Shown here one piece after another: positions 10,831-22,411 of a stretch of DNA of 64,000 nucleotides (its first letter is position 1; every line of letters starts with the position of its first letter). A model generated the notes under the pieces. The model was not told where the DNA came from. It was given only the letters and a program-made list of their open reading frames with translations, and did not search any database. Source of the DNA: Geosiphon pyriformis (lineage: Eukaryota; Glomeromycota; Glomeromycetes; Archaeosporales; Geosiphonaceae); assembly GCA_016748015.1 (NCBI GenBank), contig JAAOMT010000328.1, positions 698,955 to 762,954 of the forward strand. The letters are read 5' to 3'. The position numbers and the translations under genes were made by a program.

Positions 10831-11460
10831 TGGCCATGGTTGTCAAAATATTTAAGTTGTAGAGGTGATTGCTTTTCAAGGAGATAGATGGAGGTGGTTG
10901 GTAGTTCTTTTACTAGTTTGAATACTCCAAATTCAATTTCATTTTTATCATTCTCCTTTGGCAGGGGAATGCTAAAAGCATAGCATTCTAAACACCATTG
11001 GTCATCACAAGACATGATGCATTCTTCACATAATTGAATGTTCATTTGCTCTAATTGTTGAATTTGAGCTTCTTTGATCAGATATGTGTGGCTTGCAATT
11101 TGGTGATATGTTTCTGCTTTATCTTCATAATCAAATTTAGCTAATTCTATGGTATACTTAATGTATTTAGCTTCTTTCATTTGATAGACATCTTCTTGAG
11201 TAACTTTATTGATCAATGCCATTGCTAGGTCAAAAATCATTTCAGCATTATGAGGGTAGTGGTAAAGTTTATTGAGAGCACTGTTGTATGCTGCATCAAA
11301 TAGTGTTCCTCTTCTGACTTTTTTCGAAATTAATAGAGCATATTGACAGGTTTAATTACATACTTCTTCTCTCATTGCAACATCAATCCAGTTGTATTCT
11401 TCTGATAACATATTTCCACATGTAAGACAAGGTGTGTTGTCCTATTTTCCACTTTTTTTT
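10831..11460 (-). pseudogene. F2 protease-dUTPase linker with zinc-ribbon-like cysteines
   Basis: In frame with dUTPase; the open part starts at 11240. It contains CEECIMSCDDQWCLEC, four CxxC-like half-sites that could bind zinc. Upstream, 11732-11472 has CKDC, CTCYFCKAC and CLTC pairs. The region is conserved in F1, where it is the site of the F2 insertion. It is helical and charged between the Cys clusters. Function unknown. Confidence 0.6.
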
Positions 11461-11852
11461 GGAGATCCAAATCATTCTCTATGGCATGCTTTGCAAAAAT
11501 AACAGGTACAAGTTTCATATTCTTCTTCTGGAAAAATACATGCTTCTATTGATGAAAGTTTTTTGTTGCAATCTTTGCATTTGAGTGGAATATAGGGTGG
11601 TTGTTTCCGTGGTTCTGGTGTAGAATATCTAACTTTCTTCCATTTTCTTGATTCTTCAAAAATCTTCTGTTCTGTTTCTTCAGCCCAATTGGATGTTGAT
11701 CCAAGAGCCATGTAGATTTCAGTAAGTGGCATTTCTTTCTCCTCTTTAAATTCAAATACTGGGGCTTTTTCTGATCATTTGTTAAAAGTACCACAAGTAG
11801 CAAGTACTATGGTGTATTGTTCTTGGTATAAGATTTTAAGTTCTTGAGTTTC
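11461..11852 (-). pseudogene. F2 protease C-flank, Cys-rich
   Basis: An open 86-codon stretch (11732-11472) in the Gag-Pol frame. It contains KCKDCNKKL followed, after an acidic segment, by CTCYFCKACHRE. The same block is found in F1 near 15300-15360 in decayed form. Probably a zinc-binding spacer. Confidence 0.5.
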
Positions 11853-12155
11853 TCAGTTTAGGTTTGCATTGGCCTTGAGAAGCCAATCATTTCTAACTAG
11901 AGCTTGGTATTGGGGTGCATCTATAACAAGAACTTTAACTGAAATGGTGATTTTATCAATTGTAAAGAGGAAATCATCAATTTTTCCTACTGGAGTCTTC
12001 TTTATACCATCAGCTGTGACAATAACTGTTTGAGCTGGTCTGTCTACGTTTCGTTTGAGTTGTTGCATCAGCTGGTAAGTGATGATACTTCCAGCCAATC
12101 CACTATCTAAAATTAAGTGAATGGGTTTTCTTTCTACTGTAGCTTCTGTATACAT
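11853..12155 (-). pseudogene. F2 aspartic protease
   Basis: A retropepsin-like domain of about 100 residues: LILDSGLAGSIIT contains the catalytic DSG (usual form DSGA/S), followed by TADGIKKTPVGKI, the hydrophobic core VLVIDAPQYQALVRNDWL and the LLKANANLN end. Gypsy proteases dimerise to cut Gag-Pol. It follows the gag zinc knuckle in the same frame and precedes the Cys-rich linker. Confidence 0.88.
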
Positions 12156-14240
12156 AGCAGTAATTGCTTTCTGTTCATTGACTGCTGCATTACTAAGCAG
12201 AAATGGTGATTCATTTGCTTCAAATTCAAATGGAAATATATCTGACAGATTGGCATTTTGGGCAATTTGAGCTGGTAGAATGGTGTGGTTGAAAGGATTT
12301 GATCTTGGTGCTGCAATTTCATCTTCAGAAAGTGCAGTTTGTTAAAAATCCGATTCCTCTGGTATTGTAAGATAATTGGGTTGAGTATGATAGTAATTGG
12401 GTCTTTGCTGACCAGAATTTTGGAGAACCAACTGGTTATTTGGATTGATTCTGTTGTTGTTACTCTGCAATTGATTTTGGGATGTGGATTGGTTATGTTG
12501 AACCAATCTTCTTGCTGGTACTTGATATTGTTGAGTGGGTGGTATCTGATATGGCTGAATTGGTAAAGATTGCTGATATTATTGCTGCATTGGTTGTGGA
12601 GCTGGTGGATAGTAACTGTTTTGATTTTGTGGTCTTGGTAAATAATAGGTTGGTGGTGGAGATTGGTAATAAGATTGTTGTGGTGAAGAGTAACATTGAT
12701 TACTCCTGTTTTGTTGGTCTCTTTGTAATTTCTTACAATCTCGTTTCCAGTGTTCTGGAATTCCACAATAATGACAATTTTGAGGTTGGTTGTTGGATAG
12801 TGATCCAAAATTGTTTTGGTTGTGTCATTGTGAGGGTTAATATCTTTGTGGTTGTTGTTGCTGTTGTTGTTGGTTTGTGAAGTAGCTTTCAACCTTTTTT
12901 GTGAGTTGGTATATCTTCTTTTCAGCTGCTAAGCTGGTTTTTCCAATAGCCAAGTTAACAAGTTTGGTGTGGTTTGCTTCTTTCATAGCCATTTTATAAT
13001 TCTTTGCATGTCTAATAGCAGTTGCTAAGTCTGCTGGAGCATGTGGGCAGACTTTCTTAATCAGTTTGTTTTTTAACCCTGCTATAAACTGATCCAGAAT
13101 TTGAGTATTAGAATAATAGTTATTGGTTTCCAATTGTCAGATTTGTTTGAGAAGTTTGTTGAATCTTTCAAGATAGGTCATAACAGTTTCAAATGTTTCT
13201 TGTTTGATATTGTGAAAGCGGTTTCTGAGAGTAATAGAAGTATTGTTGTTGGTGAATTGTTGTAGAAAAGCATCTTTGAATGCTTGCCAGTTTTCAAATG
13301 GTTCTTCTAAGTTTTCAAACCATTCTCCTGCAGTTCCTTGGAGAAAGTATGGAATTGCTTTGAGCATTCTTGCTGCATTCCAACCATTTGCATCTTCTGC
13401 TTTTTGAACTTTGTCAAGCCATTCTTGAGGACTGGTATCATTATCTTTACCAGTGAATTCTGGAATCTTTGCAATGTAAGCAGTTGCCATTTTCTCTTCG
13501 TTTTCTGTGGCTTTTTTTTGTTCTGATTCAGTTTTTTCACTTTTCAAATTTTTTGAATGATCACTTTCATTTTCCTGCAAGTATTCAATAATATTGGTGC
13601 TTGTTGATATAGGTTCCTGCTGTTAAGTAGGATTTCTAGGTGACTGAAAATCTTCTGGTCTGGAGAAATGGTTAAGTAGTGAATTTGGTGTTTGTGGTTA
13701 AGTAAGTGAAATTGGAAATGGTGTAATAGAAAGTGGTAATTTGACACTGGTTCCTTGTTCAGGTGTTTGCAAGTGTTTGGCAGTTGTCTTTGGTAGTATT
13801 GGAGTGTTTGGAGCAGTTTTTGAGTGTTGTTTCACTTTTTGTTTGCTTTTGTTATCTGTTTCTGTTTCTGATTCAAAGTCAAAAGAGTATTTAGACTGTA
13901 CTGGGTATTTTTCTTCACAATACTTGATAATGTTGTAATTGAGTTCTTGAAAGTAGATGGCAAGTGTTTCACTGTTAAGGTCTTTAGTTCTCAATCGTAA
14001 ATAGTGTACTAGATTATTGTAGAGGTTGCTTCTCACTTCTGAAATGTTGTAATTTCCAAGAAGATAATTGTTGATACAGTTTTCAATGTATTGGTAAAGT
14101 GTTCTTTCAACAATTTCAATTCCATCTGGGATGTTGAATCTCTGCTTGCAATGGGTGTAAATTAACTGGTAATATTCTAGAGTTGTTGTGTCTGGTGTAG
14201 TCACTACTTTGAAGTTTGTTGTTTACTGTGTTATTTCCAT
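12156..14240 (-). pseudogene. F2 Gag with CCHC knuckle
   Basis: The frame runs from the ATG at 14238-14240 (MEITQ, then a stop where Gln is expected) through a helical N-terminal region. A capsid-type domain follows (IPEFTGKD, WLDKVQKAEDANGW, IPYFLQGTAGEWF, FLQQFT, at 13480-13140), then the knuckle CHYCGIPEHWKRDC at 12735-12776, a Gln/Pro/Asn-rich low-complexity region and the protease. The open parts are 14204-13698, 13580-13137 and 13133-12837, all in one frame and separated by single nonsense codons (TAA/TAG/TGA from Gln or Trp). There is no separate gag stop before protease other than such mutations. Confidence 0.87.
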
Positions 14241-14252
14241 GAAAGAGCACCA
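14241..14252 (-). other. Primer-binding site of F2
   Basis: On the minus strand, two bases after the 5' LTR end, TGGTGCTCTTTC begins with the TGG expected to pair with a tRNA CCA tail. I cannot name the tRNA. The gag ATG follows immediately, so the leader is almost nil. F1 has the related TAGTGCTCCC at the same place. Confidence 0.6.
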
Positions 14253-14254
14253 AA

Positions 14255-15265
14255 TGTTACCAGAGGTTTTTGGTCTCTTTTTTTGAATGTTGTAACTGTC
14301 TGTTGATTGCAAATTCACGTTTTCTAGAAGTAGTTGAACCTCCAATAACTGAATTTATCTTCAAATTATCTTCTATAATTTGAACTGTTGGGCTTATAAG
14401 TGGAATGGCCAATTCCTTGCCAGTTACTTTATGTAGTTATATTGTAGTAAACGTTAACTCTTTCTCAGAAATTGCTCGTCTAGAAGCTCACTAAAAATGT
14501 GTAGTTACTTTGCTGTGAAAGTCAATTCTTTTACAGGAATCTCATCTGTAGGCTATCCTAATGATTGTAATAAGAAAAGAAAAGAAAAATAAAAGAAATG
14601 TAAAAGAAATTGAATTCTGTCAAGAGAAACGTTTTCTATCCAGGCCTGGAGTCACTAACAGTTTACTGAAATTGGTAGCTAATCAATTTCAAAATGTTAG
14701 TTGAGTTTTGGGGATTTTCCAAGTGCAATAATTAAAAAATTTGGTTTTTCAAATTATTTGATATTTATTTCTTTTTGTGTGTGTAAGAATGGTTCTAAGT
14801 GATAAATCTAAAGTAAGATACATTTTCTTGAAGAAAAAAGCTCTTCTTTTATACAACTTGTTGTAGTACTAGTCTATAAACTTGCACTTTTTCTCTTTGC
14901 TCAAATTTCGGCAAACTAAGGATACATTTTGATGGACTACAAGTTATTTTGCTGAACTATTGGTTAATTTGGGTAAACTATTCATAATTTCAGCGAATTT
15001 CTATGAATTTCGGTGAATTTCTTATAAATTTCGACGAATTTCTGTAAATTTTGGCAAACTTTTGAATGTTACAAAGTTCAGGGTATTGTGTAATTTGATC
15101 ATCCTACTTTTTGTTATACTAATTAGATTATTTAATTAAATCATGATATGTGATAATTGATTAAATAATAAATGATAATTTGAAATGATATTAATATACT
15201 AATTAATTATAAGAATTATAAGGGTAATTTCATGCTAATTAATAACTAAAATTCTACTGGTAACA
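14255..15265 (-). repeat. 5' LTR of F2
   Basis: The 1011-bp partner of 5306-6296, with intact TGTTACC and GGTAACA ends. Compared with its partner over the first 250 bp I count about 19 differences, all transitions. Confidence 0.92.
14846..14853 (-). promoter_or_regulatory. TATA box in the F2 5' LTR
   Basis: The minus-strand TATAAAAG lies mid-LTR, and the same sequence is kept in the other LTR near 5890. It is the likely U3 promoter element of the retrotransposon. Confidence 0.5.
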
Positions 15266-15785
15266 ATGCTCAGCAGTAGAATTTGGTCACTGTTGAGTAT
15301 TCTTCATCATTGCCACAGCATGTGCCTATTAATAACAATTTCTTGTTGTAATCGATGCATTTTAGCTTTGGTCAACAATAGTGGGACTGTGGTAACATGG
15401 TATAAGTATATGGTTTATCAATAGTATTGGTTGAGACCATTTTTTTTTCTCTTGCTTTTTCTTTTTCTTTGTTATTCTTTTTCCATTCCCAAGTTTGTGA
15501 TAACTTTTAATAGTCATTGTTAGCCCACAAAGTTTGGTTGGTATTTCAGATAAGTTTTTCTTTTTGTTTTTTTTTCCTGCTATTGTCCCACGACAGTATT
15601 GGTGGCAGCTCATTGTGGTTTTCTTTAGCCCACAAGACTTAATATGCTTCTCAAGTTGGTTTTGACTTCTCTTTCTCAACATCAATTAAGAATGGTAACA
15701 TGATATTGCTGGATTTGAAATGGCCAAATGTTGCTGGTACTTATGTGTATTGGCTGTTCTGATTTATTTACAGCTTTTGGGTGGT
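15266..15785 (-). pseudogene. F1 linker, upstream half
   Basis: Continuation of the F1 pol frame between the protease and the F2 insertion. A Lys-rich low-complexity stretch (15440-15580) is followed by CIDYNKKLLLIGTCC and ending KFYC, which match CKDCNKKLSSIEAC and CYFC of F2. It joins 5297-4844 across the insertion. Stops are frequent. Confidence 0.6.
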
Positions 15786-16397
15786 TTAGTCAAGTGTCAC
15801 ATTGGTTTTTAATAGCCAGTTATTATTAACTAGAGCTTGGTATTGAGTGGCTTTTATTACCAGAACTTTGATTGATATTATAATACCATCAATTTCTATA
15901 AGAAGATTATTTATTTCACCAATTGGAGTCTTGGTGATTCCATCAGCTGTAATTATTCTTGTACTGGCAGCTTGATCAACTTGGCGACCTAATTGGTCCA
16001 TGAGCTGTCTTGTAATAATGCTGTCAGCTGACCCACTGTCTAAAATCAGTTTGATGGAATGGCCATTAATTTTAGCATCAGTATACATGGTGGTAATTGG
16101 TTTTTTTTTAAGTATGGCTCCACTGAACAATGGCATGGATGACAGTTTTTTGAATTCAAATGAGAAGATAGCTGCAAGTAATTTGTCATTAGTGATAGTG
16201 ACTGATGGGATATTGTTGGTAAGATTTTTCTGGTTTGTTTCTAAGTTGTTGGATGAAGCATCTTCTGGAGTAATTAGGAGACTTAAATAGTTCTGAGAAC
16301 TCAGGTTTTGGTTATATCTGGTTCTTAAACTCTGTTGGGATGATTTCAAAGATTGGTTAAATGAACTGGGGATCAGTTGGTAAACTATCATTGTCAA
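15786..16397 (-). pseudogene. F1 aspartic protease
   Basis: Open for 203 codons. The first 100 are the gag C-terminal tail; the protease core has LILDSGSADSIIT with the catalytic DSGS, TADGITKTPIGEI and VLVIKATQYQALVNNNWLL. It is clearly homologous to the F2 protease at 11853-12155 (roughly half of the residues shared). No disabling change is seen within the core itself. Confidence 0.85.
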
Positions 16398-18440
16398 TCT
16401 TCAGCTTTGTTGTGTCATTCTTGGCCTGTGGGTTTCATTTGGAGATAAGTTTTGAGGTGAATTTGAATTTGTTGGGGTTGATAGATTATAGATGGCTGTG
16501 GTTGATATATTATTTATGGCTGTGGTTGATAAATTAGAGCTTTATATACTGATAGTTGATAGATTGGCTGCTGCATCATTGGCAGGTAAGTAGATTGATA
16601 TTGATCTTGATTTGAGTGATGGTTTGGGGTCTGAAATCTGTGATCGGGATTTCTGTATTGATTTTCCAATTGTGGATTGCTATAAGAATGGCAGTTGACT
16701 TGGATATGGCCTTGTTTATCACAGTTGTAACAGACACATGTCTCAGGGTGCCATGGCTGATTTGATGATGATAATAGATGTGACTGATTTTGGAAACAAG
16801 TTATATTTTCTACATTATTGCGTTATTGTGGTGGCTGATAAATTGTGTGATTGTTAGCTAAGTATTTCTCTAATTTCTGATTGATTGAATCACTGAATTA
16901 CTTCAATTTGGAATCCAATTCAGATGATTCATTCATCACTAGATTAACAGCTTGGACATGGTTAGCTTCGAGTTCAGTAGCTTCAAAGTCTCTGGTATTG
17001 TTAACTGCAGCTTGGAGGTTTGCTGGGTGTAATAAACATATGCATTGGAGGATGCTACTATGCAATTCTCTAATAAATTAATTCAAAATTTGTGGTGCTG
17101 TAAAATAATCAGCTTGGATTGCCTGAATTTGGCACAGGTTTCTGTAAAAGCATTCTAAGTATGTAGTGATGGCTTCAACTTCTCTTTGTTTAATAATAGT
17201 GAAGGTATTGGCTAATTGGTTAATGCTATTGTTGTTGCTAAAATACCTTAAAAACTCTGTTTTAAGTACATTAAAAGGTGACAGGCTTGTTGATCAAGCT
17301 TTGATACCATGAATTAGTGGTATCTTAAAGAAAGTATGGGATGGCTTGCATAACTTTGTCATCATTCCATCTATTAGCTGCAATGGTTTTTTGCACATCA
17401 TTTAGCCATACTTGGACATCATCCTCTTCGCCAGTAAATTTTTCAAGTTTTGCAATTGGTGTGTATGCCATTGAATCTAAGTTGGATTGTTGTGGTAGTT
17501 GAAGTGGCTGTTGTAATGGTTGCTGTAGTGGTATTTGTTACTGTTAAATTGGTTCAACTGGTGGCTGATTAATGACAATTACTAAAGATAAGTTTTGCTG
17601 ATTAATTAACTTGGGATTTGAATTGTCCTAATTTGGTGGTGCTTGAATATTCGGAGTTCTGATTTCCAGATTTTCCAAGTTTAGATTTTGCTGATTTTGA
17701 AGATTTGGGGTTTCAACTTTTGGGTTTTTGGAGATCAGGTTTTGGTAAGTAAATTCTTAATCTTCAGATTCTTCTTCCTTTTCTTCCTGTTCTCTTTCTT
17801 ATTCCATTATTTCCCAAGGACTCATGGTTCCGAAATCTGGTTGGGGTGACAGGAATTGAAGTTCTGATGGCATTGACAATCATAACTTAAATCCTTTAAA
17901 ATATGTGTCATATGGTTCTAAAAGATCTTCTTTTCTTTGTTTACTTTGAAATAGAAATTATCCAAATGTTAATGTGAATGTGCCTGATGATGTGATGTTA
18001 ATGGCACTTTCTGGTATATAGTGATATGATGGATTTGTTGGTAATTCTATTCTTGTTTTCTTCCAAGTTGGTAGTTGTATTCTTTTAGGTGTTACTGCTA
18101 GTGTTTGTAACCTTCTTTTGTTTTTGTTTGTATAGGTAATAGGGAATTGTTGTTGAGTATATTTTTCAATAGTTTGGTTAATTTCCTTGATGATTGGTGT
18201 GAAGCTGTGGTTTTTTGGTAAGCTGGTGTGTTGAAATAATTCTGTATAAAAGTTTTCTCTTGCTAATTTAATGTTAATTGTTCCTTCTAAGCAGTTTGTA
18301 ATTTTATTGTTGATGTAGAAATTGAAGGCTGATTTTACTGGGAAATGGTTATTGTTTAATCCTAATTGTTGGCTGTACTGTTGAAACAAAGATTTGGCAA
18401 ATTTTAAATGGTTTGCTCCTATGTTTTCTGGTTTTGCCAC
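16398..18440 (-). pseudogene. F1 Gag with CCHC knuckle
   Basis: The N-terminal 160 codons are open (18440-17958), but the first codon is GTG, so the original ATG is lost or upstream. They are followed by a stop-rich Gln/Pro region, a capsid-type region around 17480-17000 (KFTGEEDDVQVWLNDVQK, MQAIPYF) and the knuckle CYNCDKQGHIQVNC at 16691-16732, complete in all four ligands. Some parts shift frame. Architecture as in F2 Gag. Confidence 0.78.
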
Positions 18441-18502
18441 TTTTGAATGATTGCTATTGGTGCTGGTTCTCTGTAGAATTATACTTCACAGGGAGCACTA
18501 AA

Positions 18503-19362
18503 TGTTACAAGTGATTATTTGGGATCTCAAGTCAAATAACAAATCTGTAACTTGGTGCTCAGTTAATTTCTTGATAATAGTTTTTGATGATTTTGGGTGA
18601 TCTAAAGGTTTTGAGTTGGAGTTTTTTATATAATAGACAGAAATTCAATAGTTGTTTCAATAGCCTTCTGGAATTGCAATTCCATCAATTTTTTTCTTGG
18701 CTTGGTGGCCAGCAATCCTCTGGTAAGTAATCTGTAATTCTGTACATGCTCTATCTACTTACAGGGGTTTTTTACCAGACAATCCTTGATGTCAATAATT
18801 CAGCACTTAATTCTTTAATCAATTTTAGTAAACAACAAAAGAAATAACAAAATAAAAGAATAAAAGAAAACAAAAAAAATTAAAGAAATAAGCCAAAACG
18901 TTTGTAAGTTAGTATTTTGTCAATAGCCATGATCAAGAGCTATTATTCCAGTGTGATTAAGTATGAATTATTATCAACATAAAGTGTTGATAGTGGAAAG
19001 TGGATTGAGATAGTAAATAATTATTTATTGATATTTGTAATGTAAAAGGTTGCTTAGATCAAATATAAACTAAGAGGTCTGTCTTTTTCTACTTCTAACA
19101 CTACCACTATATATACATAATTGAGATTCCTTAATTCCTCAATTCTTTATATCAGAAATCCTGAGATTTCTGGAATCCTGCAATTTCTTTTGAGAGGAAT
19201 CCTGGAATTCTGAAATTCTGCAATTCTTTTGTATAAGAATCCTGAAATTTTTGGAATTCTGCAATTCCTCTTGAGAAAAATCCTGGAATTCCATATTTAC
19301 TATGGTTACTTTTGATTGGCTAATTTATATGCTAATATATTTTCTATATTCTATGAGTAACA
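18503..19362 (-). repeat. 5' LTR of F1
   Basis: 860 bp with intact TGTTAC and GTAACA termini. It pairs with 1635-2494 and is followed by the target duplication ATAG. The block near 19140-19290 is a run of related short units built on 'ggaattctgcaatt'. Confidence 0.9.
19108..19116 (-). promoter_or_regulatory. TATA box in the F1 5' LTR
   Basis: The minus-strand GTATATATA is conserved in the other F1 LTR near 2240. Likely U3 promoter element. Confidence 0.45.
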
Positions 19363-19985
19363 ATAGTTTTATTTGCAACTTAAATTTGTTTGCTTATTAG
19401 AATTTGTTAAATTAGTGTTTTTTTTTGTTGAAAATTTTTAATCAATATAACTTTGGTTTTATCTGTAGTTTTTTAATTATTAGCTTCATGTGTTTTTAAT
19501 ATAAGTTTGTACACAGTTTTGTGTAAAAAATTTGTGTTTAAAAATTAGTTAAAGAAGACCAAAACTTTTTTTAGAAATGTTAATTTTGCTGTATTTATGT
19601 TAATTAAATTTGTTTAAAATTTGGTTATTAACCATAAGAAATAGATTTAGATGTCTAATTTAAAGCTTCAAATTAATATAGATCATAAAACTTTATTAGA
19701 TAAAGATAGTTTCTTGTTTGATGTTATTTACAGTTTTTCTGTTAAAATTTTAAATAATATTATTTAATTGTTAGAAATTAAGAAGAGTTATATTATTAGT
19801 TTTGATTCAAAGATAAGTTATTTGTTTTTTATAAGTACAGTTAAAGAAGTTCTATTTAAAATAATTATATAGTGTAGTTTTAATTGGTTAGATTATTGGT
19901 TATATGTAGTAAATATATGAATTATATTTAATTTAAAATTCTAAATAATTGTATTATATTAAATAATAATTAAATCTTATTTGTA
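19363..19985 (+). pseudogene. Decayed LINE 3' end
   Basis: From about 19866 the sequence matches the LINE 3' untranslated tail seen at 22404, 28254 (minus), 41028 and 58676, through the shared block containing TTGGTTATATGTAG and ending in a short TAATAATTA tail near 19975. Bases 19363-19865 can be read with few stops (19653-19860) but I do not recognise the product. It is probably the remnant of an older LINE or half-LINE truncated on the left by the F1 insertion. Confidence 0.6.
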
Positions 19986-20296
19986 ATTGTAATTAAAAAA
20001 AATAACTAAATATAATATTCAAATTATATAATATTTTAAACTATTTAATATTTAGAAATTTGTTAAAATTAATTATTAAAATAATTTATAATTTACTAAA
20101 ATATATATTTAATTTATTAAGATTAACAAAAAAAATATTAAAACTTAAAATAATATTATAATAAGTTATATAAAAAAAAGCTTTTTTTTTAAAAGAATAT
20201 ATATTATTTTAGATTTAAAACATTAATTAATTAATTATAAACAAATTAATAAAATAAAAAATAAATAAATAAAAGACTCTTTGTCTCCTTAATTTT

Positions 20297-22411
20297 ATGA
20301 CCACGACCAGAGCAAAGAGTAAAAAAGCTGCACCTAATATCTGTTCTGAGATATCTAATAAAATTTCAACCAGAGGAGCTCTCTCTGTTGTAGAAGCAAC
20401 TAGACAAAATGTTTTAGAAGCCTTCTCTTTACCCAGTAATCGTGAAAAGCTGCCTTTGGTGGCCACTGAATCAACTTCCTCATCTTTGACTGGTTTTTTA
20501 CCAGTCAAAGTTTCCTCAAAGAGACACATTTGGGTTAGTCCCAGTGTTGCCTCCACTCCGACTAAGAGCCCAAAAGTTTTTAATAATAGACCAGTAAATA
20601 AGTTGGTCTTCCCCTCTATAGATTCAACACCTGGTGCTTCTGGCACCACCTCTTCAAAAAAAATGGTCAAAAAGACCAAAAGTTCAGAAAAGTGGGGGCA
20701 GTCGCTTGCCTCTGCTATTGTTACACTGAACCCCTTTGTGGTTCCCAATGAAATCTTAGATAAGATCTCTGTAGTATTATCCAGCACGTCATTTAAGATG
20801 GGCCAAGATCAACCACTAGCTGTGTTGCCAAATGTGGTGTCTTTTGGCAGATCATCGCCAGTTTTAGAAGCAAAACAATCTTTTTCTGTTGAGTTATCTG
20901 TTCTTAGGAACTGGGCTGATCAAATGGAAACTGATTTATCTCCTCCTCTAGTTTCTGGTACTGCTTCTGGTGGTGCTTGGGAAACTATTACTAGTTGTCA
21001 AAGGTTTGCTGGGTGGGTGGCCTCTACTTTAGTGCCTGGTGCTACTTTTAAGATCAAATTGGCTCATGTTAAGGCTGTTTTTCAGTCTGTGCATGGTTTT
21101 TTGGATGCTAAATCTGTTTCAAAAGACAATGTGAAGCTTTTCTGTGTGGAGTTTGCTTCTTAGCAATCTTTGGAAGCTGCATTTCTGGTTGAGCTTACAA
21201 GCTCTGTTCGTTTGGCCACTCTCAAAATTGCCAAGTCTTTGGTAGTTTCTGAATCTGGTTCCTCTCCTGCTGCTGTTGTGCTACATGATGTGTCTTTGGG
21301 TGTGTCTGCTGCTGATGTTAAGTTGGCTCTCAGTGTGTTTGGTAGTGTCACTTGTGTTGTGCTGAAGCCTGCTGGCATTTGGCAGTATGTAGTAGTTTAT
21401 TTTGAAAAGTTGGACTCTGCTGTGTCTGCCTTGAAGCATTGATCAGTCTTGATGGGCAAAGATAGTGTTAAAATTCTCCCTCTGGTGAATCAAAATGAGA
21501 CTATTTTGTCTTGTGATAAGTTTAAGGCCAAATTGGTCAACCTTTCCCCTGGCTGTACTGCCTTTGAAATCAGTGATATGATTTCTCAGATTGGTGGTCG
21601 AACATGTTTTATCTCTCGTTCTCCTGATTCTAGTCGTCGTTCCTAGTTTGCTTTGGTTATATTTGACTCTCAAGATGATTTGGATTCTGCTGTAATCAAG
21701 ACTGGTACTCTAAGGAAATGCTGTATCTAATGGGAAACTCCTGGCTTCCGGCGCTGCTTTAGATGTCAAAAAATAGGCTATCTGGCCGCAGATTGCAAGA
21801 TTTCTTCACCTTCCACTCCCAAGGTTTTCAAGTCTTGTTTTGTGGGTTCTGCTTCATATGCCAAGACTGCTGCTCTTTCTGGTCTTTTTGAGTTTCCTCC
21901 TTTAGTGGCTTTTTCAGCTTCTGCTGCTGATCCTGCTGTTAGTTTCAGGTTGGACTCTTTGGAAAAGCAGATTTCGGATTTGGCTGCTCTGGTTAAGTCT
22001 ATTGTTGAGCCTGTTGGTTTTTTGGTTGCTTTGGTGTCTCATTTTCTTGATAATAATGCTATTAAGACTGTTCAGGTTGAGAAAGATATTGTTTCCATGA
22101 AAAGCACTGCTAACAATTTTGCTAACCTTATGGTTGGAGTTTCTAAAGACATTGCTTGTCTTAGATCTGAGGTTGACTTTGGTAATATGGATTATGATGG
22201 TGTTTTGGCTGCTAAGCCTTCCTTTTTAAGTGAAGACACTATTGAGCATGTTATTGCTTTGTGGCAAATGTTTGGTGCTAAAACCAAGGGCAATATTAAG
22301 TCTACTAGATTGTTTCTTAGTGAGTTTATTTTTGATTCTAGAAATCTAAATGGTATCATAAAGAGAATTTGTGGGTTGGAGTTATTCTCACCTACTTTTG
22401 ATTCAGCATAG
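20297..22411 (+). pseudogene. LINE-type ORF1 protein of a half-LINE element
   Basis: One reading frame of 705 codons from the ATG at 20297 to TAG at 22409, broken only by four single stops (about 21161, 21440, 21644 and 21728). It has a basic Ser/Thr-rich N-terminus, two RRM-like segments (about residues 330-380 and 410-480), a zinc knuckle CFRCQKIGYLAADC in which the His ligand is Tyr (a C-to-T change), and a C-terminal coiled-coil region. This is the order of ORF1 in the LINE at 32903-34698, where ORF1 binds element RNA. No endonuclease or RT follows; instead the LINE 3' tail begins at the stop codon. Base composition is far more GC-rich than the surroundings. Confidence 0.8.

Larger units (their letters stand above)
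5306..15265 (-). mobile_element. Complete F2 Ty3/Gypsy retrotransposon with dUTPase and ORF3
   Basis: LTRs of about 991 bp (5306-6296) and 1011 bp (14255-15265) with TGTTACC/GGTAACA ends enclose 7.96 kb. The minus-strand order is PBS, gag with CCHC knuckle, aspartic protease, Cys-rich linker, dUTPase, RT, RNase H, integrase, ORF3, polypurine tract. Gag through RNase H (14240 to 8679) stays in one reading frame, so Gag-Pol appears to be a single polyprotein; integrase is in another frame after a shift near 8600-8350. The likely target duplication is ATGC (5298-5301 and 15266-15269), with four extra bases on the left. LTR divergence is roughly 7-8 percent over the first 250 bp, all transitions. 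Many nonsense codons: inactive. Confidence 0.92.
1635..19362 (-). mobile_element. F1 Ty3/Gypsy retrotransposon, RT-deleted, split by an F2 insertion
   Basis: Two 860-bp LTRs (1635-2494 and 18503-19362) with TGTTAC/GTAACA ends are flanked by the 4-bp direct repeat ATAG (1631-1634 and 19363-19366), taken as the target-site duplication. On the minus strand the order is gag with a CCHC knuckle, an aspartic protease, a Cys-rich linker, dUTPase, the C-terminal half of integrase, ORF3, a polypurine tract and the 3' LTR. RT, RNase H and the integrase N-terminus are missing between 4031 and 3984. A complete F2 element sits at 5306-15265 inside the linker. The element is non-autonomous and inactive: every frame carries stops. 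Confidence 0.88.

Noticed and set aside
12482-12880. A 132-codon plus-strand open frame in F2 gag
   Set aside because: Shadow of the Gln/Asn-rich low-complexity region on the coding strand.
8600-14240. TGA read as Trp (alternative genetic code) in the Gypsy polyproteins
   Set aside because: Many stops are also TAA and TAG at Gln positions, and TGG is used for Trp elsewhere in the same frames. C-to-T/G-to-A decay explains all of them.
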